From the NCBI RefSeq assembly GCF_000204055.1, contig NW_006768779.1, forward strand, positions 62,001 through 126,000: a stretch of DNA of 64,000 nt, read 5' to 3'. Numbering within the stretch: the first letter of the stretch is position 1; every line of letters starts with the position of its first letter. The position numbers were made by a program, and so were the translations under genes. Shown piece by piece: positions 53,795 to 63,447 of this stretch. The notes beneath the pieces are model-generated. The model was given only the letters and a program-made list of their open reading frames with translations. It had not been told where the DNA came from and did no database searches. Source of the DNA: Melampsora larici-populina 98AG31. Lineage: Eukaryota > Basidiomycota > Pucciniomycetes > Pucciniales > Melampsoraceae.

Positions 53795-56038
53795 TTACTT
53801 TTGTAATCCTGTCCCTAACGGTGCACCCTCCTCCTCTTCTCGCTCGACGTAAGGCTTCACTTTTGAGATGTGAAAAACGGGATGTCGTTTGTCGCCTTCT
53901 GGGAGATCGAGTTCAACATCTTGGCCATGATTAAAACTCTTGAGCACGCGATATGGTCCTTCAAACTTTTCTTTCAGCTTATGAACTCCTCCTGTATGTT
54001 TGCCTCGCCAGTCCGCCGAATTTAGAAGCACCCACGAGTCAGTGGTTAGCGGTTCAGTTTGTTTAACTCGCTTGTTATGTTGCAGAGCTTGTTGAATTTG
54101 GCTTTTCCACAAGGCGTCCTTCGTGTCGGCCCACGAGTCTTCTCTCATGCTGAGCCATTTAGTCATCGCCAGAGGGTCCCCATCAGATGATGCGTGTGTT
54201 GTCAGCTTCCTTTGGGGCCTACCAAGTACCAGGTCAAACGGAGATTTCCCCGTGGAGATGTTGACGGCTCCGTTGATGGCGTATTCGACTGCCGGGAGAG
54301 CCTCAAGCCACTTGCCTTGACGCTTTGTCGCGAAGGTGCGTAGGATTTGACCAACGGTACGGTTCGTTCGTTCACTCCGGCCATCAGCTTGAGGATGGAA
54401 TGCTGTAGACATGTGAAAACTGGGGCCCAGCTTCTTCATAAGGGCCTTCCAGAAATTTGAGGTCCAAGTTTTGTCTCGGTCACTTATGATTGAGACCGGC
54501 GCACCAAATGTACCTACCCAACCCGAGAAGAGTCGGGATGCTGTTTTCTCCGCCGTGTCTGTCTGTCCACAAGGGATAAGTCTCGTGAATCCGGACAGTT
54601 GACAGGTGATGGTGAGGAGCATGTCGTAATTGTTGACTTTGGGTAAAGGACCTACAAAGTCCATCGCTAAACAGTCGAGAGGAGTGGTAGGTATGGTTGG
54701 TGTCAACATTCGACCCGCCGGCGCCGAGGTAGGTGTCTTGATTCGTTGACAGACGTCACAAGATTGTACAAAATTCTCAATCTGCTTCGCCATCTTTGGC
54801 CAAAAGAAATCACGCCGTAAATCGGTGACTGTTTTGAGGTATCCTAAGTGTCCTAGCCTTGTATGAGCTTCTTCAATGAGTTCCAGTCGCAGTCCTCCTC
54901 CTCCTGGAATGTAAAGTCGTCCATCGATGAACAGCAGATTGTCTGATATAATACATTCTTCTCTCAAAGGTAGTACTGAGGTCACCGCTCCATAGAACTT
55001 GTTGTCCGCGTACCCTGCTTGAATCCGTGTCTTCACACTCGGTGATAACCTCGGACCTGCTTCAATTAGAGTCGCGATGCAATCAATACCTTCCGGGGAT
55101 GCTTCATCTTCCTCAATCTCCTTCCGCAATAACGCATCAGCTACCGTGTTCTCCTCTCCCTTAATATACTTGAACTCCACATCATAATCCGCTAAAAATT
55201 TGATCCACCTCGCCTGACGTCTACTCAGAGTCTTTTGTCGCATGAGATACGTCAAAGAGTGGTGATCACTCATAACATTGACTTTCATGCCTAATAGGAG
55301 CATTTGCCACTTATTCAGCGCATGGATGACTTCTAAGAGCTCCTGCTCGTGCACAGGGTAGTTGCGTTCGGCAGGTGTCATTTGACGTGACTCGTAAGCA
55401 ATTGGTGAAGCTAGTTTCCACTCCTTCCCTTGAAATAAAGCAGCACCTAATCCTGAACCACTCGCGTCCGTGAATACCCACAGGGGGTCTTCAGAGTCAA
55501 AGTCGATGTTCTTCAGGTGAGGTAGAGACGTCATGAGTTTCTTGATGTTGTTAAATGCCTCGTCTTCTCCTTTCCCCCAGCGAAATCTGCTGGGGTCCAG
55601 TTTACTGCTTGTCAATGGTGTAAGCTTGTTAACGTAATTCTGAAGTCCCCAAATAAACTTCTTCATCCACTGAACTGTCCCGAGAAATTTCTTGATGCCT
55701 CTTGCTGACTTTGGCGTCTTCCAATTGAGAACTTGGGAAACTTTCTCATCATCTACTCTGATTCCTTCAGCTGATATCCAATGACCTAAGAACTTGATTT
55801 CACTCCTGAATAGCTTCGTCTTCTTTCGGCTGCAGTATAAGTTTGCTTCTCTTAATTTCTGAAGTACTTGATGTGTGTTCTTGATATGTTCTTCTTCGGA
55901 GTTAGAAAACACAACAATATCGTCCAAGTAAACGACACAAATTGTGTTTAGCAAATCTCCTAGTGCTTCTTCGAGTTGTCCTTGGTGTGTGCTGGGTGCA
56001 TTTGTTAAGCCCATAGGCATCACGCACCATTCGTACAA
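53795..56038 (-). CDS. pol: Pol of Ty3 element 2: RT (C-terminal part), RNase H, integrase
   Basis: 747 residues from an internal Met. RT: VMPMGLTNAPS and VYLDDIVVFS. RNase H: VFTDASGSGLGAAL and HYSLTYLM-like HHSLTYL. Integrase: HTRLGHLGYL with CDVCQRIK (HHCC), AMDFVGPLP, SDRDKTW and PQADGRSERTNRT (DDE). The C-terminal domain ends PVFHISKVKPY. The frame begins inside the RT, because a one-base deletion around 56045-56055 shifts it from the upstream Gag-PR frame; the two frames overlap at 56020-56038. The position inside the RT domain, away from any gag/pol border, argues for a mutation and against programmed frameshifting. Confidence 0.9.
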   Translation of the reverse strand: MYEWCVMPMGLTNAPSTHQGQLEEALGDLLNTICVVYLDDIVVFSNSEEEHIKNTHQVLQKLREANLYCSRKKTKLFRSEIKFLGHWISAEGIRVDDEKVSQVLNWKTPKSARGIKKFLGTVQWMKKFIWGLQNYVNKLTPLTSSKLDPSRFRWGKGEDEAFNNIKKLMTSLPHLKNIDFDSEDPLWVFTDASGSGLGAALFQGKEWKLASPIAYESRQMTPAERNYPVHEQELLEVIHALNKWQMLLLGMKVNVMSDHHSLTYLMRQKTLSRRQARWIKFLADYDVEFKYIKGEENTVADALLRKEIEEDEASPEGIDCIATLIEAGPRLSPSVKTRIQAGYADNKFYGAVTSVLPLREECIISDNLLFIDGRLYIPGGGGLRLELIEEAHTRLGHLGYLKTVTDLRRDFFWPKMAKQIENFVQSCDVCQRIKTPTSAPAGRMLTPTIPTTPLDCLAMDFVGPLPKVNNYDMLLTITCQLSGFTRLIPCGQTDTAEKTASRLFSGWVGTFGAPVSIISDRDKTWTSNFWKALMKKLGPSFHMSTAFHPQADGRSERTNRTVGQILRTFATKRQGKWLEALPAVEYAINGAVNISTGKSPFDLVLGRPQRKLTTHASSDGDPLAMTKWLSMREDSWADTKDALWKSQIQQALQHNKRVKQTEPLTTDSWVLLNSADWRGKHTGGVHKLKEKFEGPYRVLKSFNHGQDVELDLPEGDKRHPVFHISKVKPYVEREEEEGAPLGTGLQK

Positions 56039-58626
56039 ACCACTGGGAGGTGGACCGCCATAAGTGGGATATCTGCTTCTCTCATCCTTGTTTGGAAGAA
56101 AGCATTCGTAAGGTCGATGATTGAAAAAAACTTCCCACTGGCTACCAGTCTGACCAACTTGTCCACGTTAGGCAACGAAGCACGGTCCCTCACAGTCAGA
56201 CTGTTCAAGATGCGGTAGTCGCATACCCATCTTGGAAGTTTGTTAGGGTCCTTCTTTGGTATAATCAGACTCGGTGATGCATATTGACTGGTAGAGCATC
56301 TGATTCGTCCGGCTGCTAAATGCTGATCTGTAAGACATTGCCACACCTTCAAATGCTTCAAGGGATATCGATATTGTTTTTCGTTGATAACTGCATCCGG
56401 GTCTTTCAGCACTATCTTATGCCTAATTTTTGAGCTCTCCTTCTGCAACTTCTCCGGGAATGAGCCATCAATGAATAAGCCTTTCTCTTCCGCTTCATCC
56501 GATACTGCTGGTATGTCCACAGGAAAAAGGTCACTGAACTCCTCAATCATCTCCTTCTCTAATTTTTCACCTCTCTCCATCATGAACAACTGACTGGCCT
56601 TCAATTTTGGTGACACCTCTTCTACTTTACTCACTTCATCTTGCCACTTCTCTCGTGTTACTTTCTTCGGCTCACTAACTCTCATCAAGTTCTCACACTG
56701 TTCTCTCTCTCTCATTTGGTTTAAAACTCTGAAATCTTGTATTCTCATTCCACTCCGTTCACATATAATCGCTCTTTGATTGACAGACACAGAAAATTGA
56801 AAGATTTTAAAAAACGGAGTGCCCAGAATCATGTCGAATTCTCCTCCCACCTCCCCTATCTTGAAGTAAGTTCGGTCGAATTTCCTCCCTGACGTTTCAT
56901 CGACAAGGTTCGCAATGGTGAAGTGTGTCAATAGTGGTGGTGGAGAGTCTGTCGAGACTGCCAGGCCCAGTTGTGTTGGCCGGACCAGTTGGCGTTGATT
57001 GAGCTTAAGCGTACGGGCTGCATGGTCGGTTAAGAAGTTGATTTCAGCCCCCGGGTCAGCCAGAGCACGCATTCGTTTGCCATTACACATGAATTCTAGA
57101 ATGACACGAGGAGTCTTGGAATCGGTGACGCACCCTTCTCCTTCCTCCTGCTCCAACTCTTTGTCCAAGGCTTGTAAGGCGGCAACGGAAGCTTGATCTA
57201 GTTCGGGGAACTCTTCAGCCGCTGCTGCCTTGGCGTAAGATGTAGATGATCGGCCTGCTGGAGGCTGGGTAGCTCGTCCTGCCGGTTGAGTTGTTGCTGG
57301 CGGTGAAGATCGCGCTCTTGGAGGTACGTAATTCGCTGGCTTAGGTGGTGCTACATATCCTGGCGGGAAGTTGACTCTTTGCTTGACATACGGTCCTTTG
57401 CAGGCCCGATACTCGCTCCCACAGTATCCCTTACAAAAGTGACAAATACCTAAAAGATCGCGATAGGAATCGATCTTCCACGCAAACTCTTCGTTGCTTA
57501 GTCTCGGAGCTGAGTTCCTAACTGGGGCATTGGACGTGATTGCTCGAGTTGACGCAAAATGGCTTGGTTGTGCCACGGTGCGGGACTTCTTACTGATGAT
57601 ATGCGACGCCGTGAGCGATTTGTACAAGGTTTCGACTTGGCTTTCAAATAGGTGGTAAGTGAACTCTTTGTCGGCTTTAGTGTACCCCCAAAGTTTTGTT
57701 GCTGCCTTGAGTTCTTCTAACATGCCAAATTTGACAAACTTGGCCAACTGATAATCATCGAGCTTAACGTCGTCAAAATTGATTAAGTTTTGAATAGTGC
57801 AAGCCCTCGTGCTATAGGTTTTGAAGTCTTCATAGGCTGACATTTGTAGATGTTGTGCTTTTTCATACAGCTTGTCCATCCAGTCGTTGGGTAAGCACAC
57901 TGCGAAGAGTATCTTGATAAACGCATGCCAAGATCCTTTGATAAACTTTTTCAAACCACCTTCGTAAAAGGCATGGGCGTTTGGCTCGGCCAGATAACTA
58001 CCGATTAAGATGATTCGGTCTTCATACATGACCACTCCCTTCGTACAATAGAATGTCTTGAGGGAGGAGAACCAGGTGAGGAACGCCTCAACATCATGAT
58101 AAGGTCCTTTAAAAACTGGACCGTCGGATGTTCTGAATTTGGTGAGATCGATGCTGCCTTCATCCCTTGACACTAAGGTCGCTGCGTCCAACGGGGTACT
58201 AGTCTGATTTTCGGCTAGCTTCAAGACAACGTCTTCTAACCTCTCCATACGCTTGTTGCTCGCTAGTTGAGATTCTAGGACCAGTCGGACCAGATCCGGC
58301 ATAGATTTGTCGTCTGGTGTCGAAGAACCCGGATTACTCATCTCGAGAGGCGGTTCTTTCCGTCTAAAAGTTTGTAAGTACGGCAGTGGTGTTTTGAACG
58401 GCGCAAGAGTATCAGTTCGAGGTCTAGATGGTGTTATCGGGAGGTCTGGCGGTTGAGTTGGCGGAGGGTCTGTTACGAATGGCACTGTTGTATTGTCTGG
58501 GTCTGGCGTTGTCTGGATGTCTTGCTTTGCAATACGACTGGCTTTTCGAGCTGCACTGATGATCGATTCAGGGTCTGGCAAAGGTCCTGTTTGACCTGTC
58601 TGGCTTCTTGATTGTCTAGTATTCAT
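56020..58626 (-). CDS. gag-pol: Gag-protease-RT (N-terminal part) of Ty3 element 2
   Basis: 868 residues from 58626 (MNTRQSRSQTGQTGPLPDPE). Gag domain about 165-345 (FLTWFSSLKTFYCTKGVVMY, LYEKAQHLQMSAYEDFKTYS). A non-canonical cysteine cluster, CHFCKGYCGSEYRAC, lies at about 394-408. A protease-like region has ADPGAEINFL where D-S/T-G is expected, so the active-site triplet carries Pro. RT N-terminus: INEKQYRYPLKHL, SPSLIIPKKDPNKLPRWVCD and IDLTNAFFQ (first catalytic Asp). Gag and Pol share one frame without a stop, unlike element 1. The frame shifts out shortly after the IDLTNAFFQ block. Confidence 0.9.
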   Translation of the reverse strand: MNTRQSRSQTGQTGPLPDPESIISAARKASRIAKQDIQTTPDPDNTTVPFVTDPPPTQPPDLPITPSRPRTDTLAPFKTPLPYLQTFRRKEPPLEMSNPGSSTPDDKSMPDLVRLVLESQLASNKRMERLEDVVLKLAENQTSTPLDAATLVSRDEGSIDLTKFRTSDGPVFKGPYHDVEAFLTWFSSLKTFYCTKGVVMYEDRIILIGSYLAEPNAHAFYEGGLKKFIKGSWHAFIKILFAVCLPNDWMDKLYEKAQHLQMSAYEDFKTYSTRACTIQNLINFDDVKLDDYQLAKFVKFGMLEELKAATKLWGYTKADKEFTYHLFESQVETLYKSLTASHIISKKSRTVAQPSHFASTRAITSNAPVRNSAPRLSNEEFAWKIDSYRDLLGICHFCKGYCGSEYRACKGPYVKQRVNFPPGYVAPPKPANYVPPRARSSPPATTQPAGRATQPPAGRSSTSYAKAAAAEEFPELDQASVAALQALDKELEQEEGEGCVTDSKTPRVILEFMCNGKRMRALADPGAEINFLTDHAARTLKLNQRQLVRPTQLGLAVSTDSPPPLLTHFTIANLVDETSGRKFDRTYFKIGEVGGEFDMILGTPFFKIFQFSVSVNQRAIICERSGMRIQDFRVLNQMREREQCENLMRVSEPKKVTREKWQDEVSKVEEVSPKLKASQLFMMERGEKLEKEMIEEFSDLFPVDIPAVSDEAEEKGLFIDGSFPEKLQKESSKIRHKIVLKDPDAVINEKQYRYPLKHLKVWQCLTDQHLAAGRIRCSTSQYASPSLIIPKKDPNKLPRWVCDYRILNSLTVRDRASLPNVDKLVRLVASGKFFSIIDLTNAFFQTRMREADIPLMAVHLPVVCTNGA

Positions 58627-58817
58627 GCAAAGAAAAAGGAAGAAAATTCAAACGACCGTAGGCCGGGGGTTCTCCAATTGGTGGAGAACCAAGAAGGTGT
58701 AGTTGAGTTGATTTGGATTGACTAAAATTGAACGCGAGGTGTACGGGGTAGTGTCATACAGCTGCGCCAGTGATCGTCGTCGGCGTTTTGGATGTTTCGC
58801 GTTTGAGAAAAAAAAAC

Positions 58818-59003
58818 TGTAAGGTTTGGGATCTCAAACCTTCACTGAATTGCGACGGGACGCTGTCAAGGACAGCGGGACGGTTTCTAGAACCCAAGTG
58901 ACTTTTATTATTTCAAATCAATAGGAAAACCAATAGAATCTGAAGTATTAATTATTAAATACTTTAGTATTTGTATGTATGTGTAATGACCATAGGTCTT
59001 ACA
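58818..59003 (-). repeat. 5' LTR of Ty3 element 2 (186 bp)
   Basis: Ends TGTAAGG...GTCTTACA. It lacks the 194-bp segment found in the other LTR; the junction CTG/AAGTATT is clean. In element orientation a T-rich stretch follows; no primer-binding site could be assigned. Confidence 0.9.
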
Positions 59004-60104
59004 TGCACTTGCCGCCTTGTGCCTTTGATGCTGAAAGTTGCCATCGAGGCACACAATCATATCAGGCTCGCAAGCCTCGGTAGTGGACACAGGGGACCAA
59101 AACACCGCGGGCAGTTTTCCGCGAGCCGTTCTATTTCAGAAAGCTGAAGGATATCCAATTCTTTATATCGTACCATAGTGACAAGTGTTCAATAGGCGTC
59201 GTAAGCTGCACTGAAAGGAGCTCGCCAGTCGCGAGGCTTTGAGTGTTGGAGTCAGTGTTGTGTCATTAAATCTCATTTAAATGAGTGATAGGCCACATCT
59301 CACCTGTTGACTCTTGGCGGTTAGTATGAGAGGATTATGAGCATCAAGATACTTGTCCAAAGCACGAACAAAGGCCTGCGTACGGACTGCACTGTGTTTC
59401 CATATGCAATAGAATAGACGCAGCAAGCGTATTGAAAAAGCTGTTCTTGGATGAATTGGCGAGCCTCCGATGTATCCCATCTCAACCAATTGGACTGGAT
59501 CAGAATTGCATTCACAAAATTCGATTTTTACCTTTTTGCGGGCTGGAGATAAGAGTGGACCTTGAATATTGATCAAAACAAGGTATAATATAATCAGAGA
59601 CTTACTCAAGATGTCCACCAGGTCCACCCAAACATATCTCTTGCGACTTTGATAACATATACATTCTCCTTTATGGTTGGAGTCCCACTTCAAGATATCA
59701 CCCCATTCTGAGGTTAGTTGACGACCACACAAGAAGAACGGTAGCATTTTTTCACATTGGTTAAGCCATTGTTTTTGCTTTTCTAAACGTTTTGCATCAT
59801 ATTGAGCCCTAGCAATGCGCTCCAGAAGTTCAACCTCGTCTTTGTCCATTGCGTTGAAATGAGGTTCTGGTGGATGATCATCAAATTCGTCTTCCTTGTC
59901 CATAGGAATATTGACCCATTCTGGTCGATATTAAACAGGTAGCCTTGGGTTGCCAGCGTTCCCTTGAAAAAAGGCTTGAGAGGCTTGGTCAGCTTGAGCT
60001 CGATTTTTGGCCTGCTGGGCAAGAAATGCTTCCTGCAGAGGGGTTGCTGGCTTGTGTTTCCGGCGAAGTCTGTTCAAACGGCGAGCATATGGGTTGGGAG
60101 CCAT
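59004..60104 (-). pseudogene. KDZ transposase, N-terminal part
   Basis: Start at the Met 60104 (MAPNPYARRLNRLRRKHKPA). The frame is open to 59304 except for a TAA at 59931-59933. The CxC1-type KDZ-associated cysteine cluster region reads KIEFCECNSDPVQLVEMGYI, then GSPIHPRTAFSIRLLRLFYC and AVRTQAFVRALDKYLD. A GTGAG donor at 59303 leads to an exon near 59210-59004 with CPRCFGP-like and EPDMIVCLDGNFQHQRHKAA, the DGNFxHxRH signature of KDZ transposases. The frame runs to TGCAC at 59004 and resumes at 53118 on the other side of Ty3 element 2. A further intron (GTAAGT near 59605) separates two blocks. Confidence 0.75.
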
Positions 60105-60734
60105 CTGAAACAAAAGAGAGTGTTACATATTAGCATAAGACATTGTATGTAGAGTACAAAGAAGGAAAACCACACATGTCACCCATGTGTGTCACATATA
60201 GGACCTACAATACCCTTTGGTATCTTGTGACATTTGCAATACAAGCTTTGTCCTATCAACTGGAATAAGGACGTTGGATACTTCACCACCTTCTGGATAT
60301 GGTGTCGGTATAGGTTTGTTTTGCTCTTTGAGCAATTATAATCCAAATCTTAATTATAATATATTCGAGACAACTAACTGTTGATTAAAGGTTTGTTTTG
60401 ATCAGCGCCATTGAGTAATGCAATGCAGTTTTCAAACTGGATTATATCTGATTTGAGAAAACTAACTGTTAAGTGATAGGACTGATTCTTAGGCATCCAG
60501 CTCAAGTCTAATGTTAGGCGTAAAGATTTGTTCAAATCTTTAGGTGAGGTGATTGTTTCGAAAAAACAGTTTATGATCAACCATCGGTCCTGTTGGCCAA
60601 AAATCTGAATAATCTTAAGTAATGAGTAACAGAAGTCAGACAAAATGTTTGGTTTGTTAATTTAACTGTGATTATGATTAAACCTATTGATGAACTAACG
60701 TACGCACATCCACAATTGAGCAAAAGCCTGGTGT

Positions 60735-60857
60735 AACATCTTTTGACTTATATCTAAACCAGGTAATTTATCTTGTAGAGTAACTATTAGAATGTAACAT
60801 CTTCCAACTTATATCAAATTCGGGTAAATTATATTATAGAGTAACTATTAGAAAATG
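60735..60857. repeat. two-copy tandem repeat of about 61 bp
   Basis: (G)TAACATCTT...ACTTATATC...GGTAAATTAT...AGAGTAACTATTAGAA occurs twice in a row with about 80% identity. Confidence 0.75.
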
Positions 60858-61367
60858 ATGATATTGCATCAGTATCTTCCTTCATTTCAATCATTTGATG
60901 ATTTTGATGTACATTTGAATAACATGAAGTTGGTAGAGAGTAACTGTTGCAGTTATGATGATGCTTTTGTGTCCTTGTAGTACGTATTTCTGTTGATAAT
61001 TGACTATTGAATAGTTAGAAGACCTACAATCCATTCAAAAATTCATTGACCTTAGTGCTTGTTTACTTGATGAACGGTTGTATTCTGTCATAAATGTGAC
61101 AGTGAAAAGTAAATATCTAGATTCTAGCACTAATAATTTTATAGATAGTGACCTAAAATCCACTCAAATAAACATTGAACTGTGTCCTTGTTCCAAGATG
61201 ATACCAAAACACTGCATCCACCACCTCCCTTCTTGACGTCGAGAAGGGTAGAATGTCTTCATTTGATTTGACTTTGTTTCAACTTTATTTTGAGTCAGTT
61301 CCACTACTGAGTATCCCACTCAGCCTAGACTGAGAGATCCATGAGTGATTGATCAGAAGCCATTGAG

Positions 61368-61458
61368 CCTCAGGATATTCCTCAGACCTTGGATTCTCTG
61401 CCTCAGGATATTCCTCAGACCTTAGATTCACTGCCTCAGAATAATGTCAGACCTTCAG
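61368..61458. repeat. 33-bp tandem repeat, about 2.7 copies
   Basis: CCTCAGGATATTCCTCAGAC and following, units at 61368 and 61401, with a degenerate third starting at 61434. Confidence 0.85.
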
Positions 61459-61646
61459 ACTTGCTTTGTTTTACATCTATATGATTCCTTCATTTTGTTT
61501 CACTATAATCCAACCCTTTTGATTGACGCACGAACTCAAGTTCAAGTCCATCAACTCTATTTCATCACACTAAAATGCAACTACATACATATGGACTTTA
61601 GAAGATATCTGTAATTCTCTTGTTTAAAGGAAGTTCATGATGAGAA

Positions 61647-61762
61647 CAGACCCAGTTGACCCAGTTGAATTTTTGGCGGTAATCGAGCGTAAGTGGGTCT
61701 ACTGGGTCAGGGGTTCAGGTTTTAGACCCAAATACCCACCTTGGTTGACCCAACTACGCACA
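61647..61762. repeat. GACCCA/TGGGTC inverted-repeat cluster
   Basis: GACCCAGTTGACCCAGTTG, GTGGGTCTACTGGGTC, AGACCCAAATACCCACC and GGTTGACCCAACT lie within 115 bp and can pair with one another. Possibly the end of a small transposable element. Confidence 0.45.
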
Positions 61763-63084
61763 TCACTGTCTACCCATCTTCAAATGCCAACCTGCACCCG
61801 CTGTCGCGACGCGCTGGCCTACTCGAAGGCTTTTTTCGCACTTCAGGTTGACTCACTGGCAAACCACAACCATCAATCACGCACAACTCATGGTGACCTT
61901 GCGGCAATATCAATCAATCATCGGTCTCACAAAGCACTCCTAACCCCAGAATCAATTCAAAACTCCCCATTAGTTTGAATCCCAATCTCACTGCTGGTGT
62001 CAAACTCGGTCAACTTCAATCAAGTCAGAGGCTCAGAGTCGATTTCACTTCCTTTGTTTTCCTTCTCATTTTTACCTTCACCAACACTTTTGAGTGAGTG
62101 CTCTAAATTTAATATAATCAGGCATTGAAGAAGTTGATAGACTGATATAATGATGTCTTACCAGTAAGCTGTTTCATACAATCAATTCTTGTTTCCCTAG
62201 TCTCAGTACTCCTGTATTTGTACTAGGTCTGTGCATATGTTCCGAAGTACTTGTGACAACTTTGTCCTAGCAGTCAGCTGATGAATCGATCTTTTCTGCT
62301 CTAATAGAATGGTTGATCTTACTCTTACTCTTTGGTAACACCCTTGAAGCCTATTATAAACTCAAGACACGAGTGCTTATCACCCATGTGGAGATCCCAT
62401 CAACCCCTCAACAAAGTCATGATAACATTTCTACTCCGCAATCCCTTAGGAATTCCTTCCCAAATGTGAGTGACAGTCAAATTTCAAATATATTGATATC
62501 TTGTTGTGATGTCTTACTTTTATCCTATGCTCTAGGTCACCAGTTGCGCCTCCAATCAAGCATCATAGCTCTCCAGCGTTCTAACATCAAGAGCATAACA
62601 AAAAGAACCTTACTATTACTACCAGAACCATCCTCTTACAAAAAAAATGGTCCACATTCATTCTGACCCAGGACCCTCTAGCCAATCCGTTATCTGAAAC
62701 TACTGGTTGAGTCTACAAACAACATAATCTCGAACCCAATAGCAATAACCTACCTTCATTACCCAACGCAAGTCAAAACCTTCATTCCTCTTCTCATTCG
62801 CCGAATGTTCGTCAACCACACAAGCTTCAACTAAGTCAGTCCGTTCGCAAGGTTTTTAACCCAAACACACTTCATTGTTTGCTCAAAGAGACCCTCGGAT
62901 AAAAGTTCATATTGTTCATTACTAGACTCTAACTTACCGCACTCTATCTCTTGTCTTCAAGTGGTGTTGATATAATTGACGTGCACTTTACTGTTTATTC
63001 AGATTTGTAGATTTTAGCTACCAGATCAAAAACTCAAATGTCAGCATGGATTCATGGAAAATGAAAGAAACAGATGTGACAAAC

Positions 63085-63447
63085 CTTTTCAAGTTTATTG
63101 TTCACCAATCTGTGTAATGCAATCACTGCTCAAATTAAACTGGAAAGATACAACACCAAGAGTTGGTCCTTAGTGACAATTGTCAAGGGTCTTGAGCGAT
63201 CAAGAACTAGGCTTGTCAGATCCTTGGCTCCTGCTGCAATATATGTTAGACTGCTCATCGAGTCGTCACCATTGAGAGATTTCTCGACAGGATCAGATTG
63301 TAAGGTGGTGATTGGGCTTAGATCAGTAATTGGGAGTAGGTCGAAGATATCTTGAAGGTTGTAAATGATCTGATGGTCTACAGGCAACTCATTGTTGATC
63401 ACGCCTTGCAGATAATCACTGATCTCAGATAGTCTAGCTTGGAGTCC
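63085..63447 (-). pseudogene. RPN8: fragment of 26S proteasome subunit Rpn8 (PSMD7) gene
   Basis: Minus-strand reading gives LQARLSEISDYLQGVINNEL, HQIIYNLQDIFDLLP and TIVTKDQLLVLYLSSLI, then TGA (63130-63132), then AVIALHRLVNNKLEK in the same frame. This matches the C-terminal part of Rpn8, a non-catalytic MPN subunit of the proteasome lid (YLxxVxxxxLPxxHxIxYxLQDxFNLLP...VKTNDxLMVxYxxxLxRxxIAxxxLIxNK). The MPN domain is missing: similarity begins abruptly at 63447. A GTTTGT possible donor follows at 63084. With a nonsense codon and no 5' half this is a captured or duplicated fragment; the working gene must be elsewhere. Confidence 0.7.

Larger units (their letters stand above)
53124..59003 (-). 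mobile_element. Ty3/gypsy-type LTR retrotransposon (element 2) inserted in the KDZ gene
   Basis: 5,880 bp, LTR ends TGTAAG...CTTACA, exact 5-bp target duplication TGCAC (53119-53123 and 59004-59008). The LTRs differ in length (380 versus 186 bp). It encodes a fused Gag-PR-RT frame and an RT-RH-IN frame separated by a one-base shift. A polypurine tract abuts the 3' LTR. It lacks close nucleotide similarity to element 1, but the protein organisation is the same. Confidence 0.95.
60114..63084. other. A+T-rich spacer without a recognised gene
   Basis: About 3 kb. Short frames (60374-60643 minus, 61637-61978 plus, 62313-62666 plus) show no domain. It contains the three small repeats listed separately. 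No RNA gene was recognised. Confidence 0.5.

Noticed and set aside
56020..56060. Programmed frameshift in Ty3 element 2
   Set aside because: The shift lies inside the RT domain between conserved motifs, not at a gag/pol border, and no slippery heptamer is seen.
61637..61978. 113-codon plus-strand frame
   Set aside because: Its first third translates GACCCA/TGGGTC repeats; the rest has no domain or splice support.
62313..62666. 117-codon plus-strand frame
   Set aside because: No recognisable domain, composition like random A+T-rich DNA, no supporting context.
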